From Leisingera thetidis (GTDB lineage Bacteria > Pseudomonadota > Alphaproteobacteria > Rhodobacterales > Rhodobacteraceae), in NCBI RefSeq assembly GCF_025857195.1, contig NZ_CP109787.1:3909001-3973000 (forward strand): a stretch of DNA of 64,000 bases, in the 5' to 3' direction. The notes under the pieces are model-generated. The model had not been told where the DNA came from, searched no databases, and saw nothing but the letters and a program-made list of their open reading frames with translations. The position numbers and the translations under genes are program-made. Shown in pieces: positions 26,723-35,956 of this stretch (positions are counted from its first letter, which is position 1; each line of letters starts with the position of its first letter).

Positions 26723-26775
26723 AATTCCGCGCTGCCCGCCCTGAGCTGCCGTCCGTGCTCTGCGGCCCCTGCCCG

Positions 26776-26797
26776 CTTCTTCTTTGTCCAAATACTC
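26776..26797 (-). repeat. GAGTATTT/AAAGA 3'-end motif, copy c, overlapping the dnaE2 stop
   Basis: On the minus strand GAGTATTTGGACAAAGAAGA begins inside the dnaE2 stop codon. No strong hairpin accompanies it here. Confidence 0.45.
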
Positions 26798-29732
26798 ACT
26801 TCCCCCGCCCGCCTTCCGCGCCGTCCCCCCTGTTCTGCGGCGTCAAGAGATGCCGGATCAGCGCCACCGGATGGGCGCGCAGGCTCAGCCGCATGGCAAC
26901 GTAATCCTCCACCACCTCCTCGCCCGGCCCCATCTGCGGCAGGCTGGCCTCCGGCTCGCGGATCCCCTCCCCCTCCAGCTCGCGGGCAAACAGCGGCAGC
27001 GGCTTGCGGGCGGTGATCGCCTTGGCCGCCCACAAGGCCGCGCGCCGGTTCATCCCCAAGGCGGCAAAGGCATCGGCCTCCGCCAGCCGCGCGATCACCG
27101 GCGGCGCCAGCCCCGCCTTGCGCCAGACATCCTCGACCTCGGTGTAGCCGTTGCCGCGCGCCGCGGTCAGCCAGGCGGCGTCCTCGTCGCGCAAGCCCTT
27201 GATCTGCCGGAACCCCAGCCGCAGCGCCAGCCCGCCCTGGCCGTCCGGCTCCATCACGTTGTCCCAGTAGGAGCGGTTGATGCAGACCGGCCGCACCTCC
27301 ACCCCGTGCGCGCGGGCGTCCCGCACGATCTGGGCGGGCGCGTAGAACCCCATCGGCTGCGCGTTCAAGAGCGCGCAGGCAAAGATGCCGGGATGGTGGC
27401 ACTTGATCCAGGCGGAGGCATAGACCAGCAGGGCAAAACTCGCCGCATGGCTTTCCGGAAAGCCGTAGGAGCCGAAGCCCTCGATCTGGCTGAAACAGCG
27501 TTCGGAGAACTCCGCATCATAGCCGTTCCGCGCCATGCCGCGCAAAAACAGGCTGCGGAATTCGCTGACCGAGCCGTGCTTCTTGAAGGTCGCGAGCGAA
27601 CGGCGCAGCCGGTCGGCCTGCTCCGGCGTGAAACCGGCGCCGACGATGGCGATCTGCATCGCCTGCTCCTGGAACAAGGGCACGCCGAGGGTCTTGCCCA
27701 GCACCTCGCCCAGCGCATCCGAGGGAAAATGCACCGGCTCCTCCTTGTTGCGGCGGCGGATGTAGGGATGCACCATGTCGCCCTGGATCGGGCCGGGGCG
27801 GACGATGGCGACCTCGATCACCAGGTCATAGAAACAGCGCGGCCGCATCCGCGGCAGGAAGTTCATCTGTGCGCGGCTTTCGACCTGGAACACCCCGATG
27901 CTGTCGGCGCGGCACAGCATGGTGTAGACCGCCGGATCCTCGGGCGGCAGGGTGGCGAGCGTATAGTCCAGCTGGTGGTGCTGGCGCATCAGGTCGAACG
28001 CCTTGCGGATGCAGGTGAGCATCCCCAGAGACAGCACATCGACCTTGAGGATGCCCAGCGTGTCGATGTCGTCCTTGTCCCAGCAGATCACCGTGCGCCC
28101 CTCCATGGTGGCGTTCTCGATCGGCACCAGCGCGTCCAGCCGTCCCTGGGTGATGACAAAGCCGCCCACATGCTGGCTCAGGTGGCGGGGGAAACCGATG
28201 ATCTCCTCCACCAGCTGCATCGTCAGCTGCAGGCGGCGGCTGCCGGGGTCCAGCCCGATCTCGCGCATCCGCTCCGCCTCCATCCCCTTGGCGCTGAAGA
28301 ACCCCCAGAGCTGCGAGGACATGGCCGAGATGGTGTCCTCGGTCAGCCCCATGGCGCGGCCGACCTCGCGGATCGCCCGCTTGCCGCGGTAGTGGATCAC
28401 CGTCGCGCAGAGCCCTGCGCGGTGGCGGCCGTAGCGCTCATAGATCCACTGGATCACCTCCTCGCGCCGCTCGTGCTCGAAATCGACGTCGATGTCGGGC
28501 GGCTCGTCGCGGGCCTCGGAGACGAAACGCTCGAACACCATGGTGCCGAGCTCCGGGCTGACGGAGGTGACACCGAGGCAGTAGCAGACCACCGAGTTGG
28601 CGGCGGACCCCCGCCCCTGGCACAGGATCCCGCGGGAGCGGGCAAAGGCGACGATGTCGCGCACGGTCAGGAAATAGGGGTCGTATTCCAGCTTGGCGAT
28701 CAGCGCCAGCTCATGCTCCAGCAGGGCGCGCACCCGCTCCGGCGCGCCGCCCGGGTAGCGCCAGCTGAGGCCCTCTTCGGCCAGCCGCCGCAGCCGCTGG
28801 GGCGGGGTTTCGCTGCCGCGGCCCTCGTCCGGGTAGTCATAGCGCAGCGCGTCCAGCGAGAAGCTGAGCCGGTCCGCCAGCCGGGCGGCATTGTCCACCG
28901 CCTGCTCATGATCGCGGAACAGGCGGCGCATCTCTCCTTCGGAGCGCAAACGCTGCTCGCCATTGGCCATGGCGGCGCGGCCCAGGGCTTCGACCTTGCA
29001 GCGCAGCCGGATGGCGGTCAGCACATCGCCGAGGCGGCGGCGGCGGCCGTGGTGCATCCGCGGCGCGGCGCTGGCCAGGGGCGGCAGGTTCAGATGTTCG
29101 GCGAGGTCTGCCCATGCCGCAAACCGCGCCCGGTCGCCGCCGTCATAGGCAGGCGTCATCAGCAGGTGCATCCGCCCGGCAAAGCGGCGCGTCAGCCCGT
29201 CCATATGCGGCCCCCATCCGCCCGCGCCGCAGGGCGGATGCCCCGCCTGCGGCAGCAAGAGCAGGTGCAGCCCGCCGGCAAACTCCAAGAGGTCGGACAA
29301 GTGGAGGGTGCAGCTGCCCTTCTCCGCCCTGAGCCGCCCGGTGGACAGAAGCCGGGTCAGGCTGCCCCAGCCGGTGCGGGTCACGGGCAGGGCAATGACC
29401 TGGGGCGCGTCGGTGAATATGAGCTTTGCCGCCGGGATCAGCCGCACGGTGCCATAGACCGGGAAAGAGGGCGGCTGCGGGATGCCCTCCGGGCGCGGCG
29501 GGCCGATGGGGGTGTTCTGCCGGTCCCAGGCCTGCCGCTCGCGCACCCTTCGGGCGATGTCGCGGCATTCCGCATGGGCGCGCACGATGCCCGCCACCGA
29601 GTTTTCATCGGCAATGGCCAGCGCGCTGATCCCGAGCTCCAGCGCACGGCGCACGTATTCCTCCGGATGCGAGGCCCCGGTGAGAAAGGTGAAATTCGAA
29701 AGACAGGCGAATTCGGCGAACATGAGTCGCAT
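26796..29732 (-). CDS. dnaE2: Error-prone DNA polymerase III alpha-like subunit DnaE2
   Basis: A 978-residue C-family polymerase. The N-terminal PHP domain begins FAEFACLSNFTFLTGASHPE, which marks the DnaE2/ImuC branch. The catalytic aspartates are in PDIDVDFEHERR (Asp415, Asp417), and the SQHVGGFVIT and CWDKDDIDTLGILKVDVL segments follow. The C-terminal epsilon-binding and OB regions are short, as usual for DnaE2. It makes translesion DNA after damage. ATG 29732 has GGGAA upstream; ATG 29723 (MFAEF) is an alternative. imuB lies 27 kb away rather than beside it. A LexA-like box overlaps the start region. Confidence 0.93.
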   Translation of the reverse strand: MRLMFAEFACLSNFTFLTGASHPEEYVRRALELGISALAIADENSVAGIVRAHAECRDIARRVRERQAWDRQNTPIGPPRPEGIPQPPSFPVYGTVRLIPAAKLIFTDAPQVIALPVTRTGWGSLTRLLSTGRLRAEKGSCTLHLSDLLEFAGGLHLLLLPQAGHPPCGAGGWGPHMDGLTRRFAGRMHLLMTPAYDGGDRARFAAWADLAEHLNLPPLASAAPRMHHGRRRRLGDVLTAIRLRCKVEALGRAAMANGEQRLRSEGEMRRLFRDHEQAVDNAARLADRLSFSLDALRYDYPDEGRGSETPPQRLRRLAEEGLSWRYPGGAPERVRALLEHELALIAKLEYDPYFLTVRDIVAFARSRGILCQGRGSAANSVVCYCLGVTSVSPELGTMVFERFVSEARDEPPDIDVDFEHERREEVIQWIYERYGRHRAGLCATVIHYRGKRAIREVGRAMGLTEDTISAMSSQLWGFFSAKGMEAERMREIGLDPGSRRLQLTMQLVEEIIGFPRHLSQHVGGFVITQGRLDALVPIENATMEGRTVICWDKDDIDTLGILKVDVLSLGMLTCIRKAFDLMRQHHQLDYTLATLPPEDPAVYTMLCRADSIGVFQVESRAQMNFLPRMRPRCFYDLVIEVAIVRPGPIQGDMVHPYIRRRNKEEPVHFPSDALGEVLGKTLGVPLFQEQAMQIAIVGAGFTPEQADRLRRSLATFKKHGSVSEFRSLFLRGMARNGYDAEFSERCFSQIEGFGSYGFPESHAASFALLVYASAWIKCHHPGIFACALLNAQPMGFYAPAQIVRDARAHGVEVRPVCINRSYWDNVMEPDGQGGLALRLGFRQIKGLRDEDAAWLTAARGNGYTEVEDVWRKAGLAPPVIARLAEADAFAALGMNRRAALWAAKAITARKPLPLFARELEGEGIREPEASLPQMGPGEEVVEDYVAMRLSLRAHPVALIRHLLTPQNRGDGAEGGRGK

Positions 29733-29735
29733 GAT

Positions 29736-29750
29736 ATTCCCGTTTTGTTC
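29736..29750 (-). promoter_or_regulatory. LexA-like box at the dnaE2 start
   Basis: On the minus strand GAACAAAACGGGAAT is GAAC-N7-GAAT, one base from the alphaproteobacterial LexA consensus. Its first eight bases equal those of the imuB box. It ends four bases before the 29732 ATG, so it also overlaps the ribosome site. Confidence 0.6.
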
Positions 29751-29793
29751 CCATGTGGAGTCATGCTGGGAGAGGCCTGCCGGAATGCGCCCC

Positions 29794-29869
29794 CGCGCCG
29801 CGCGCCAGCGCGGCGCGCGGCCCAACAGGCCAAAGGGCATTTTCAATGCCCGCCCGGCTGGCGGGAGCC
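29794..29869 (+). repeat. Two-hairpin intergenic element, copy 4
   Basis: Hairpin 1 has a perfect 10-bp stem, CGCGCCGCGC-GCCA-GCGCGGCGCG (29794-29817), then CGGCCCAAC, hairpin 2 GGGCATT-TTC-AATGCCC (29835-29851), and GGCGGGAGCC. It lies between the divergent dnaE2 and DUF1203 genes. Confidence 0.7.
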
Positions 29870-29957
29870 CCACGCCCCGCTGCGGGATGCGCAGGATCCG
29901 GGTCGATCCGGGACAGCCGGTTCCGGCAGGATCGGAGCAGCAACAAGGAGACACGCC

Positions 29958-30422
29958 ATGCTGAAAATCACCGCCCTGCCCACAGAGATTGTCCGCGCGC
30001 TGCAGGATGGCGGCGCCGACGCCCACGGCCAGATGCCGGAGCGCGCGGTGTCGGATGGCGGCGGCAACCCCTGCCGCCATTGCCTGCGGTACATCCCCGA
30101 AGGCGCGGATATGCTGATCCTCGCCCACCGCCCCTTTCCCGCGGCACAGCCCTATGCCGAGACCGGGCCGGTTTTCCTCTGCGCCGATCCTTGCGCGCGG
30201 CATGACGGCGAGGCCATGCCGGAGGCTCTGGAAGGCTCTCCCGATTACCTGATCAAGGGCTACAGCGCCGGCCACCGGATCGTCTATGGCACCGGCATCG
30301 TGATCCCGCAGGCGGAGATGATGGCGCAGGCCGAGGCGCTCTTTGCGGATCAGCGTGTAAGTTACATCCACATCCGCTCAGCCCGCAACAACTGCTATCA
30401 GGCGCGGATTGACCGGGAGTGA
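29958..30422 (+). CDS. DUF1203 family protein
   Basis: A 154-residue cytoplasmic protein. The segments NPCRHCLRYIPEGADMLILAHRPF, GPVFLCADPC and AGHRIVYGTG match the DUF1203 family, whose function is unknown. The C-x-x-C (CRHC) and a second cysteine pair near CADPC suggest metal binding. AAGGAG at 29945-29950 supports the ATG at 29958. It is divergent from dnaE2, with the repeat element between them. Confidence 0.8.
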   Translation: MLKITALPTEIVRALQDGGADAHGQMPERAVSDGGGNPCRHCLRYIPEGADMLILAHRPFPAAQPYAETGPVFLCADPCARHDGEAMPEALEGSPDYLIKGYSAGHRIVYGTGIVIPQAEMMAQAEALFADQRVSYIHIRSARNNCYQARIDRE

Positions 30423-30499
30423 GCGGAGCTTGGCGAGGGGCAGAATGGCTCCCCTTGGCCGCTCAAAGCACAAAGGGCTGCGCCTGACCGGGGAGGCGC

Positions 30500-30530
30500 A
30501 AACGCGCCTGCCGGGGGGCAGGCAGGCGCG
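30500..30530 (-). terminator. Hairpin terminator after the ABC ATPase gene
   Basis: CGCGCCTGCC-N8-GGCAGGCGCG is a perfect 10-bp stem. On the minus strand it is followed by TTT. It lies between convergent genes, 24 bases beyond the leftward stop codon. Confidence 0.6.
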
Positions 30531-30553
30531 GCGCGGCCCGGCAGCCCGGCCCT

Positions 30554-31483
30554 TCAGGCGGATTTGGTCAGCGACAGGAAGACATCCTCCAGATCCGCCT
30601 CCTCGGTCTTCACGTCGCGGATGCTGATCCCGGCGGCATGGACCGCGGCCAGCACCTCCTCGGCGCTGGTTGCGCGGCTGCGGTAGCGCAGCGCCACGGC
30701 GCCGTCCGCGCGCAGCTCGGCCTCGATCCCCTCGCCCTGCGGCAGCACCGCAGCAGGCACCGCAGGCTGCACCACCATGGTCTTGGCATCGAGCCGGCCC
30801 AAGAGGCTGGATTTGCTGTCGCGCGCGACCACCTGGCCCTGGTTGATGATGGCGATCTCGTCGCACATCTCCTCGGCCTCCTCCAGGTAGTGGGTGGTGA
30901 GGATGATGGTCATGCCCTGCGCGTTGAGCTTGCGGATGTTTTCCCACAGCATCTGGCGCAGCTCGATATCGACACCCGCCGTCGGCTCGTCCAGCACCAG
31001 CACGCTGGGATGGTGCACCAGCGCCTTGCCCAGCAAAAGCCGCCGCCGCATGCCGCCCGACAGGGTGCGGGCATAGGCCTCCGCCTTGTCCGACAGGCCG
31101 ATCATCGCCAGGATCTCGTCGCTGTGGCGCTCGGATTTGGGCACCCCGTAGAGGCCCGCCTGCACCTCCAGCGCGCCGCGCGGGGTGAAAAACGGATCGA
31201 GGTTCAGCTCCTGCGGCATCACCCCGATGGCGGCACGGCTCTGGCGCGGGTTTTCATCCTGGTCGAAACCCCAGATCGTCACCTTGCCGGAGGTCTTGCG
31301 CACCAGGCCCGCGAGGATGTTGATCAGCGTCGACTTGCCCGCGCCGTTCGGCCCCAGGAGCCCGAAGACCGAGCCGCGCGGCACCGTCAGGCCGACACCC
31401 TTGAGCGCGTGTTTTTCCGGCTGGCCCCTGCCGCCCTTGTAGATTTTGCGCAAAGCTTCGATACGGATTGCATCGCCTGTCAT
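30554..31483 (-). CDS. ABC transporter ATP-binding protein (drug/YadG-type)
   Basis: A 309-residue ATPase. Walker A is GPNGAGKS (about 44-51), the signature is LSGGMRRRL, Walker B is VLVLDEP, and the H-loop is [13 protein letters not shown]. The C-terminal extension (about 225-309) resembles the regulatory tail of multidrug and YadG/CcmA-type exporters. No permease gene lies next to it, so its membrane partner is elsewhere. It ends at a strong hairpin. A divergent zinc-finger gene lies 72 bases upstream. Confidence 0.87.
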   Translation of the reverse strand: MTGDAIRIEALRKIYKGGRGQPEKHALKGVGLTVPRGSVFGLLGPNGAGKSTLINILAGLVRKTSGKVTIWGFDQDENPRQSRAAIGVMPQELNLDPFFTPRGALEVQAGLYGVPKSERHSDEILAMIGLSDKAEAYARTLSGGMRRRLLLGKALVHHPSVLVLDEPTAGVDIELRQMLWENIRKLNAQGMTIILTTHYLEEAEEMCDEIAIINQGQVVARDSKSSLLGRLDAKTMVVQPAVPAAVLPQGEGIEAELRADGAVALRYRSRATSAEEVLAAVHAAGISIRDVKTEEADLEDVFLSLTKSA

Positions 31484-31554
31484 CGCTGCTCTTGCCCCCG
31501 GTTTTTGCTTGGCTCATAAAAGCGCCTAGCCGAAAAGTGAAAGGACTGCCAGCC

Positions 31555-31749
31555 ATGAGCACCGCCACGCCGCCTGAAGCGCCGGAAACCAAGATCGTGG
31601 ACAGCTACCGCGTGGCCTGCGACGGCAGCGAGGGCGCATTGGGGCATCCGCGGGTCTACCTGCAGATCGCGGAACAGCAGGGCTGGGTCGAATGCCCCTA
31701 TTGCGACTGCAGATTTGTGCACAAGGACGCGGCCAAGGCGGCGGAGTGA
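31555..31749 (+). CDS. Small CHCC zinc-finger protein (NDUFS6-like)
   Basis: A 64-residue protein of the zinc-finger CHCC family. The metal ligands appear as a cysteine in RVACDGSEG, the histidine in [10 protein letters not shown] and CPYC. The family includes the respiratory complex I accessory subunit NDUFS6, present in alphaproteobacterial complex I, so a role in complex I assembly or stability is plausible. AAAGGA precedes the ATG. Confidence 0.85.
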   Translation: MSTATPPEAPETKIVDSYRVACDGSEGALGHPRVYLQIAEQQGWVECPYCDCRFVHKDAAKAAE

Positions 31750-31792
31750 TCCGGGCTTTCGGCGCTCTTCCTGACAGCGCAGGCTGCTGCTG

Positions 31793-32278
31793 ATGGCACA
31801 GCTTCTGATCGTCTATCACAGCCGCACCGGCGGCAGCCGCCGGATGGCGGAGGCCGCGGCGGAGGCGGCACGGGGCGAGATCGAAACCGTCCTGAAACGG
31901 GCCGAAGATGCCGGGCCGGAGGATCTGCTGGCCGCCGACGGCTATCTCTTCTGCGCGCCGGAAAACCTGGCGGCCCTGTCCGGCCAGATGAAGGAATTCT
32001 TCGACCGCTGCTATTACCCGGTGCTGGGGCGGCTCAACGGGCGCCCCTATGCCCAGATGGTCTGTGCCGGGTCGGACGGCGAAAACGCGGCGCGGCAATG
32101 CGCGCGGATCGCCACCGGCTGGCGCCTGAAGGAAGTGCAGCCGCCCATGATCGTCTGCACCCATGCGCAGACGCCCGAGGCCATTCTGGCACAGAAAGTG
32201 ATCCCGGAGAACGAGCTGGAGCGCTGCCGCGAGCTGGGGCTGGCACTGGGCGCGGGTCTGGCGATGGGGGCGTTCTGA
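31793..32278 (+). CDS. Flavodoxin-like / NAD(P)H-dependent FMN reductase family protein
   Basis: A 161-residue single-domain flavodoxin fold. The phosphate-binding loop VYHSRTGGSRRMAEA (about 7-21) and the later FCAPENLAALSGQMKEFFDRCYY segment match small NADPH-dependent FMN reductases and WrbA-like proteins. It likely binds FMN in the cytoplasm; redox partner unknown. It follows the zinc-finger gene by 43 bases and precedes polA. Confidence 0.8.
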   Translation: MAQLLIVYHSRTGGSRRMAEAAAEAARGEIETVLKRAEDAGPEDLLAADGYLFCAPENLAALSGQMKEFFDRCYYPVLGRLNGRPYAQMVCAGSDGENAARQCARIATGWRLKEVQPPMIVCTHAQTPEAILAQKVIPENELERCRELGLALGAGLAMGAF

Positions 32279-32409
32279 CGAACCTGCTGCCGGCTGCGGC
32301 GGGCCGCACCCGTGCCAAGGCCCGAAACTCCAATTGCCCTCCCCTCGCGGATCACCGATAACCGGGAAACGGAACACGAACGGAATTCCCAGAAGGAGCG
32401 CGACAGGCC

Positions 32410-35211
32410 ATGAGCGGAACACAATTCGGCAAGGGCTGCCATCTGCATCTGATCGACGGCTCGGCCTTCATCTTCCGCGCCTATCACGCGCTGCCGCCCT
32501 TGACCCGCAAGTCCGACGGGCTGCCGATCGGCGCGGTTGCCGGCTTCTGCAACATGCTGTTCAAGCAGGTCGAGGACAACAAGGGCCCCGATGCGCCGAC
32601 CCATGTGGCGGTGATCTTCGACTATTCCGGCAAGTCGTTCCGCAACGAGATGTATGACCTCTACAAGGCCAGCCGCCCGCCCGCGCCGGAGGATCTGGTG
32701 CCGCAGTTCCCGCTGACCCGCGAGGCGACCAAGGCGTTCAACATCGCCTGCAAGGAGGTCGAGGGCTACGAGGCCGACGACATCATCGCCACCCTGGCGC
32801 ATCAGGCGCGCGATGCGGGCGGGCGGGTCACCATCATCTCCTCCGACAAGGACCTGATGCAGCTGGTCGGCGGCGGCGTCGAGATGCTGGACGCGATGAA
32901 GAACAAGCGCATCGACAGCGACGGGGTGGTGGAGAAATTCGGCGTCGGCCCGGACCGGGTGGTGGATGTGCAGGCGCTGGCGGGCGACAGCGTCGACAAC
33001 GTGCCGGGCGCGCCGGGGATCGGGATCAAGACAGCGGCGCTGCTGATCAACGAGTTCGGCGATCTGGAGAGCCTGCTGGACCGCGCCGAAGAGATCAAGC
33101 AGCCCAAGCGCCGCCAGACCCTGATCGAGAACCGCGAACAGATCGAGCTCAGCAAGAAGCTGGTGCAGCTGGACTGCGGCATGGCGCTGGACTTTACCTT
33201 GGATGATCTGGAGATCCGCGAGCCGGACGCGGAAACCCTGCTGGGGTTCCTGTCGGAAATGGAATTCCGCACCCTGACCAAGCGGCTGGCCGACCAGCTG
33301 GGCATGGACGCGCCGGCCATCCCGGAAGCGCCCGCCGCAGCGGCGGCGGCCGCGGCGCCGGAAGCGGTGCCGTTCGACAAGGAAAAATACGAATGCGTCC
33401 GCGACGGGGCGGGATTGCAAACCTGGGTCGACCGCATCCGCCGCCGCGGCTGGGTGGCGGTGGATACCGAGACCACGGGCCTGGATGAAATGGTGGTGGA
33501 TCTGGTCGGCATCTCGCTGTGCGTCGAGCCCGGCGAGGCCTGCTATATCCCCTTGGCGCACAAGGCGGGCGGCGATGATCTGTTCGGCGGCGAGGGGCTG
33601 TCGGAGGGGCAGATGCCGCTGGAGGAAGCAGTGGCGATGCTGAAGGGCGTGTTGGAGGATCCGGCGATCCTCAAGATCGGCCAGAACATGAAATACGACA
33701 CCAAGATCCTGCACCGCTACGGGGTGGACGTGGCGCCCATCGACGACACCATGCTGATGTCCTATGCGCTGCATGCGGGCATGCACGGGCATGGCATGGA
33801 CACGCTGTCCGAACGCTACCTCGACCACACGCCGATCCCGATCAAACCGCTGCTGGGCAGCGGCAAATCGGCGATCACCTTTGACCGGGTGCCGATTGAC
33901 GACGCGGTGCCCTATGCGGCGGAGGATGCCGACATCACCTTGCGGCTGTGGCAGCTGTTCAAGCCGCAATTGCATCAGGAGCGGGTGACCACGGTCTATG
34001 AGACGCTGGAACGGCCGCTGGTGCCGGTGCTGGCGGATATGGAGCGCAACGGCATCAAGGTGGACCGCGACACGCTCAGCCGCATGTCCAACGCCTTTGC
34101 CCAGAAAATGGCGGCGCTGGAGGCGGAAATCCACGAGCTGGCGGGGCAGACCTTCAACGTCGGCTCGCCCAAGCAGCTGGGCGAGATCCTGTTCGACAAG
34201 ATGGGGCTGGAGGGCGGCAAGAAGGGCAAGACCGGCGCCTATGCCACCGGCGCCGATATCCTCGAGGATCTGGCGACGGAACACGACCTGCCCGCCCGCG
34301 TGCTGGACTGGCGGCAGCTGTCGAAACTGAAATCGACCTACACCGATGCGCTGCAGGACCACATCAACCCGGACACCGGCCGGGTGCATACGTCCTATGC
34401 CCAGACCGGCGCCAGCACCGGCCGCATGGCCTCGACCGATCCGAACCTGCAGAACATCCCCGTCCGCAGCGAGGAAGGCCGCCGCATCCGCGAGGCGTTC
34501 GTGGCGGAAGAGGGCAACGTGCTCTTATCGCTCGACTACAGCCAGATCGAGCTGCGCATTCTGGCCCACATGGCCGGGATCGACGCGCTGAAACAGGCCT
34601 TTGCGGAAGGCGTTGACATCCACGCGCTGACCGCCTCGGAGATGTTCAGCGTGCCGCTGGAGGAGATGACGCCGGAGATCCGCCGCCAGGCCAAGGCGAT
34701 CAACTTCGGTGTGATCTACGGGATTTCCGGCTTTGGCCTCGCGCGCAACCTGCGCATCCCGCGCAAGGACGCGCAGGGCTTCATCGACCGCTATTTCGAG
34801 CGCTTCCCGGGCATCCGCAAGTACATGGATTCCACCGTGGAATTCGCCAAGGAGCACGGCTACGTGCAGACCCTGTTCGGGCGCAGGATCCACACCGCGG
34901 AGATCAATGCCAAGGGGCCGAAGGCGGGCTTTGCCAAGCGTGCGGCGATCAATGCGCCGATCCAGGGCACGGCCGCCGACGTGATCCGCCGGGCGATGAT
35001 CCGGATGCCGGAGGCCATTGCGCACCTGCCGGCGCGGATGCTGCTGCAGGTGCACGACGAACTGTTGTTCGAGGTGCCGGAAGCGGCGGTGGAGGACACC
35101 ATCGCAGCGGCCCGGCAGGTGATGGAAAGCGCGGCCGATCCGGCGGTGCATCTGGACGTGAAACTGGTGGTCGACGCGGGCCGAGGCCGCAACTGGGCCG
35201 AGGCGCATTAA
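32410..35211 (+). CDS. polA: DNA polymerase I
   Basis: A 933-residue three-domain enzyme. The 5'-3' exonuclease (about 10-290) shows LIDGSAFIFRAYHALP and the helix-hairpin-helix GAPGIGIKTAA. The 3'-5' proofreading domain is intact, with AVDTETTGL (Asp352, Glu354). The polymerase domain has DYSQIELR (Asp709) and VHDELLF (Asp883). An alanine/proline linker separates the first two domains. It replaces RNA primers and fills repair gaps. GAAGGAG precedes the ATG. Followed by repeat elements. Confidence 0.96.
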   Translation: MSGTQFGKGCHLHLIDGSAFIFRAYHALPPLTRKSDGLPIGAVAGFCNMLFKQVEDNKGPDAPTHVAVIFDYSGKSFRNEMYDLYKASRPPAPEDLVPQFPLTREATKAFNIACKEVEGYEADDIIATLAHQARDAGGRVTIISSDKDLMQLVGGGVEMLDAMKNKRIDSDGVVEKFGVGPDRVVDVQALAGDSVDNVPGAPGIGIKTAALLINEFGDLESLLDRAEEIKQPKRRQTLIENREQIELSKKLVQLDCGMALDFTLDDLEIREPDAETLLGFLSEMEFRTLTKRLADQLGMDAPAIPEAPAAAAAAAAPEAVPFDKEKYECVRDGAGLQTWVDRIRRRGWVAVDTETTGLDEMVVDLVGISLCVEPGEACYIPLAHKAGGDDLFGGEGLSEGQMPLEEAVAMLKGVLEDPAILKIGQNMKYDTKILHRYGVDVAPIDDTMLMSYALHAGMHGHGMDTLSERYLDHTPIPIKPLLGSGKSAITFDRVPIDDAVPYAAEDADITLRLWQLFKPQLHQERVTTVYETLERPLVPVLADMERNGIKVDRDTLSRMSNAFAQKMAALEAEIHELAGQTFNVGSPKQLGEILFDKMGLEGGKKGKTGAYATGADILEDLATEHDLPARVLDWRQLSKLKSTYTDALQDHINPDTGRVHTSYAQTGASTGRMASTDPNLQNIPVRSEEGRRIREAFVAEEGNVLLSLDYSQIELRILAHMAGIDALKQAFAEGVDIHALTASEMFSVPLEEMTPEIRRQAKAINFGVIYGISGFGLARNLRIPRKDAQGFIDRYFERFPGIRKYMDSTVEFAKEHGYVQTLFGRRIHTAEINAKGPKAGFAKRAAINAPIQGTAADVIRRAMIRMPEAIAHLPARMLLQVHDELLFEVPEAAVEDTIAAARQVMESAADPAVHLDVKLVVDAGRGRNWAEAH

Positions 35212-35235
35212 GGCAGACCCGGCAGTGCAGACCGT

Positions 35236-35307
35236 GGTGCTCCCGCCCGGCTTCGATCTGACGATCTCATCCCGTTGGGCCGGGCGCCGCTGACGCGGCG
35301 CGGGCGG
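35236..35307 (-). repeat. Two-hairpin intergenic element, copy 5 (reverse)
   Basis: On the minus strand GCGCCGC-GTCA-GCGGCGC, CCGGCCCAAC, a GATC-N4-GATC hairpin and GGGCGGGAG. It lies 25 bases after the polA stop and closely matches copy 3 apart from the loops. Confidence 0.7.
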
Positions 35308-35412
35308 CTCTCGCCCCAGCCGTTCCGATTCGGGTCAAGGAAGCCGCCAGGCTCCGCGCCTCTGGCGCGGCTTGTCCTTGACGCGACTCGGAACAGAGAA
35401 AGACTTGGCAAC

Positions 35413-35443
35413 GCCCCTCAAGGGCAGACCTGCCCTTAGGGGC
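35413..35443. other. Long hairpin between repeat copies 5 and 6
   Basis: GCCCCT-C-AAGGGCAG, a two-base centre, CTGCCCTT-AGGGGC: fourteen potential pairs with one bulge. It may serve as a terminator for polA; there is no U-tract. The remaining spacer 35308-35460 shows no gene. Confidence 0.45.
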
Positions 35444-35460
35444 TTCTCAGCAAGACCTTT

Positions 35461-35532
35461 GCGCCGCGCCAGCGGCGCCACGCCCAACCGGCGCTGCTGC
35501 ATCGCAGATGCGGCTTGCGGCGGGCGGGAGCC
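35461..35532 (+). repeat. Two-hairpin intergenic element, copy 6
   Basis: Hairpin 1 GCGCCGC-GCCA-GCGGCGC (35461-35478), CACGCCCAAC, hairpin 2 GCATC-GCA-GATGC (35499-35511), then GCGGGCGGGAGCC. Confidence 0.7.
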
Positions 35533-35548
35533 TCCCCCCTGCCCGGTC

Positions 35549-35782
35549 TCAGCTGCCCGTGGGCTGCCTGACCAGCCGCGCCACCAGCCTGCGCACCAGC
35601 GGCGCGGCCACCAGAACGGCCGGGAAGGCGACCGGCCGGCTGAAGCCCCAGGCGGCCATCCAGCCGGACAGAAAGGTCCCGGACCCGGTGACGCGCAGGG
35701 TCGAAAGTCCCGAGACGATGCAGGACATCATCCCGGACAGCAGCAGCGCAAACAGTACAGGAGCAAAACGGGCGGGCAACAT
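35549..35782 (-). CDS. DUF2798 small membrane protein
   Basis: A 77-residue protein with two hydrophobic segments (LFALLLSGMMSCIVSG and GWMAAWGFSRPVAFPAVLVAAPLV), the pattern of the DUF2798 family; function unknown. The tail LVRRLVARLVR is basic and probably cytoplasmic. The start MLPARFAPVLF at 35782 fits the family and has AAGGA upstream; an in-frame ATG at 35821 would add 13 residues. Confidence 0.7.
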   Translation of the reverse strand: MLPARFAPVLFALLLSGMMSCIVSGLSTLRVTGSGTFLSGWMAAWGFSRPVAFPAVLVAAPLVRRLVARLVRQPTGS

Positions 35783-35956
35783 GACGGCAGGTTCCTTGCC
35801 GGCAGATCCGAAGGGGCGCATATGACGGATGCCTCCGCCATATGCACGCAGGGGGCCGCCAGGAAAACTGCGCCAGCACACAGGTCACTGCGCAGCCGGC
35901 CTCATTCGGGGGGCCCGGCCATCTGCCGCAAGGAGGCAGGGCGCGCGGGACGCGGC

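Noticed and set aside
26784..30422. Long plus-strand frame across dnaE2
   Set aside because: It is antisense to dnaE2 with composition typical of mirror frames; only its last 154 codons (DUF1203 from 29958) are real.
32372..32386. GAAC-N7-GAAT string upstream of polA resembling a LexA box
   Set aside because: It carries the same mismatch as the dnaE2 site, but polA is not a known SOS gene and one such match is expected by chance in GAAC-rich sequence; not listed as a feature.
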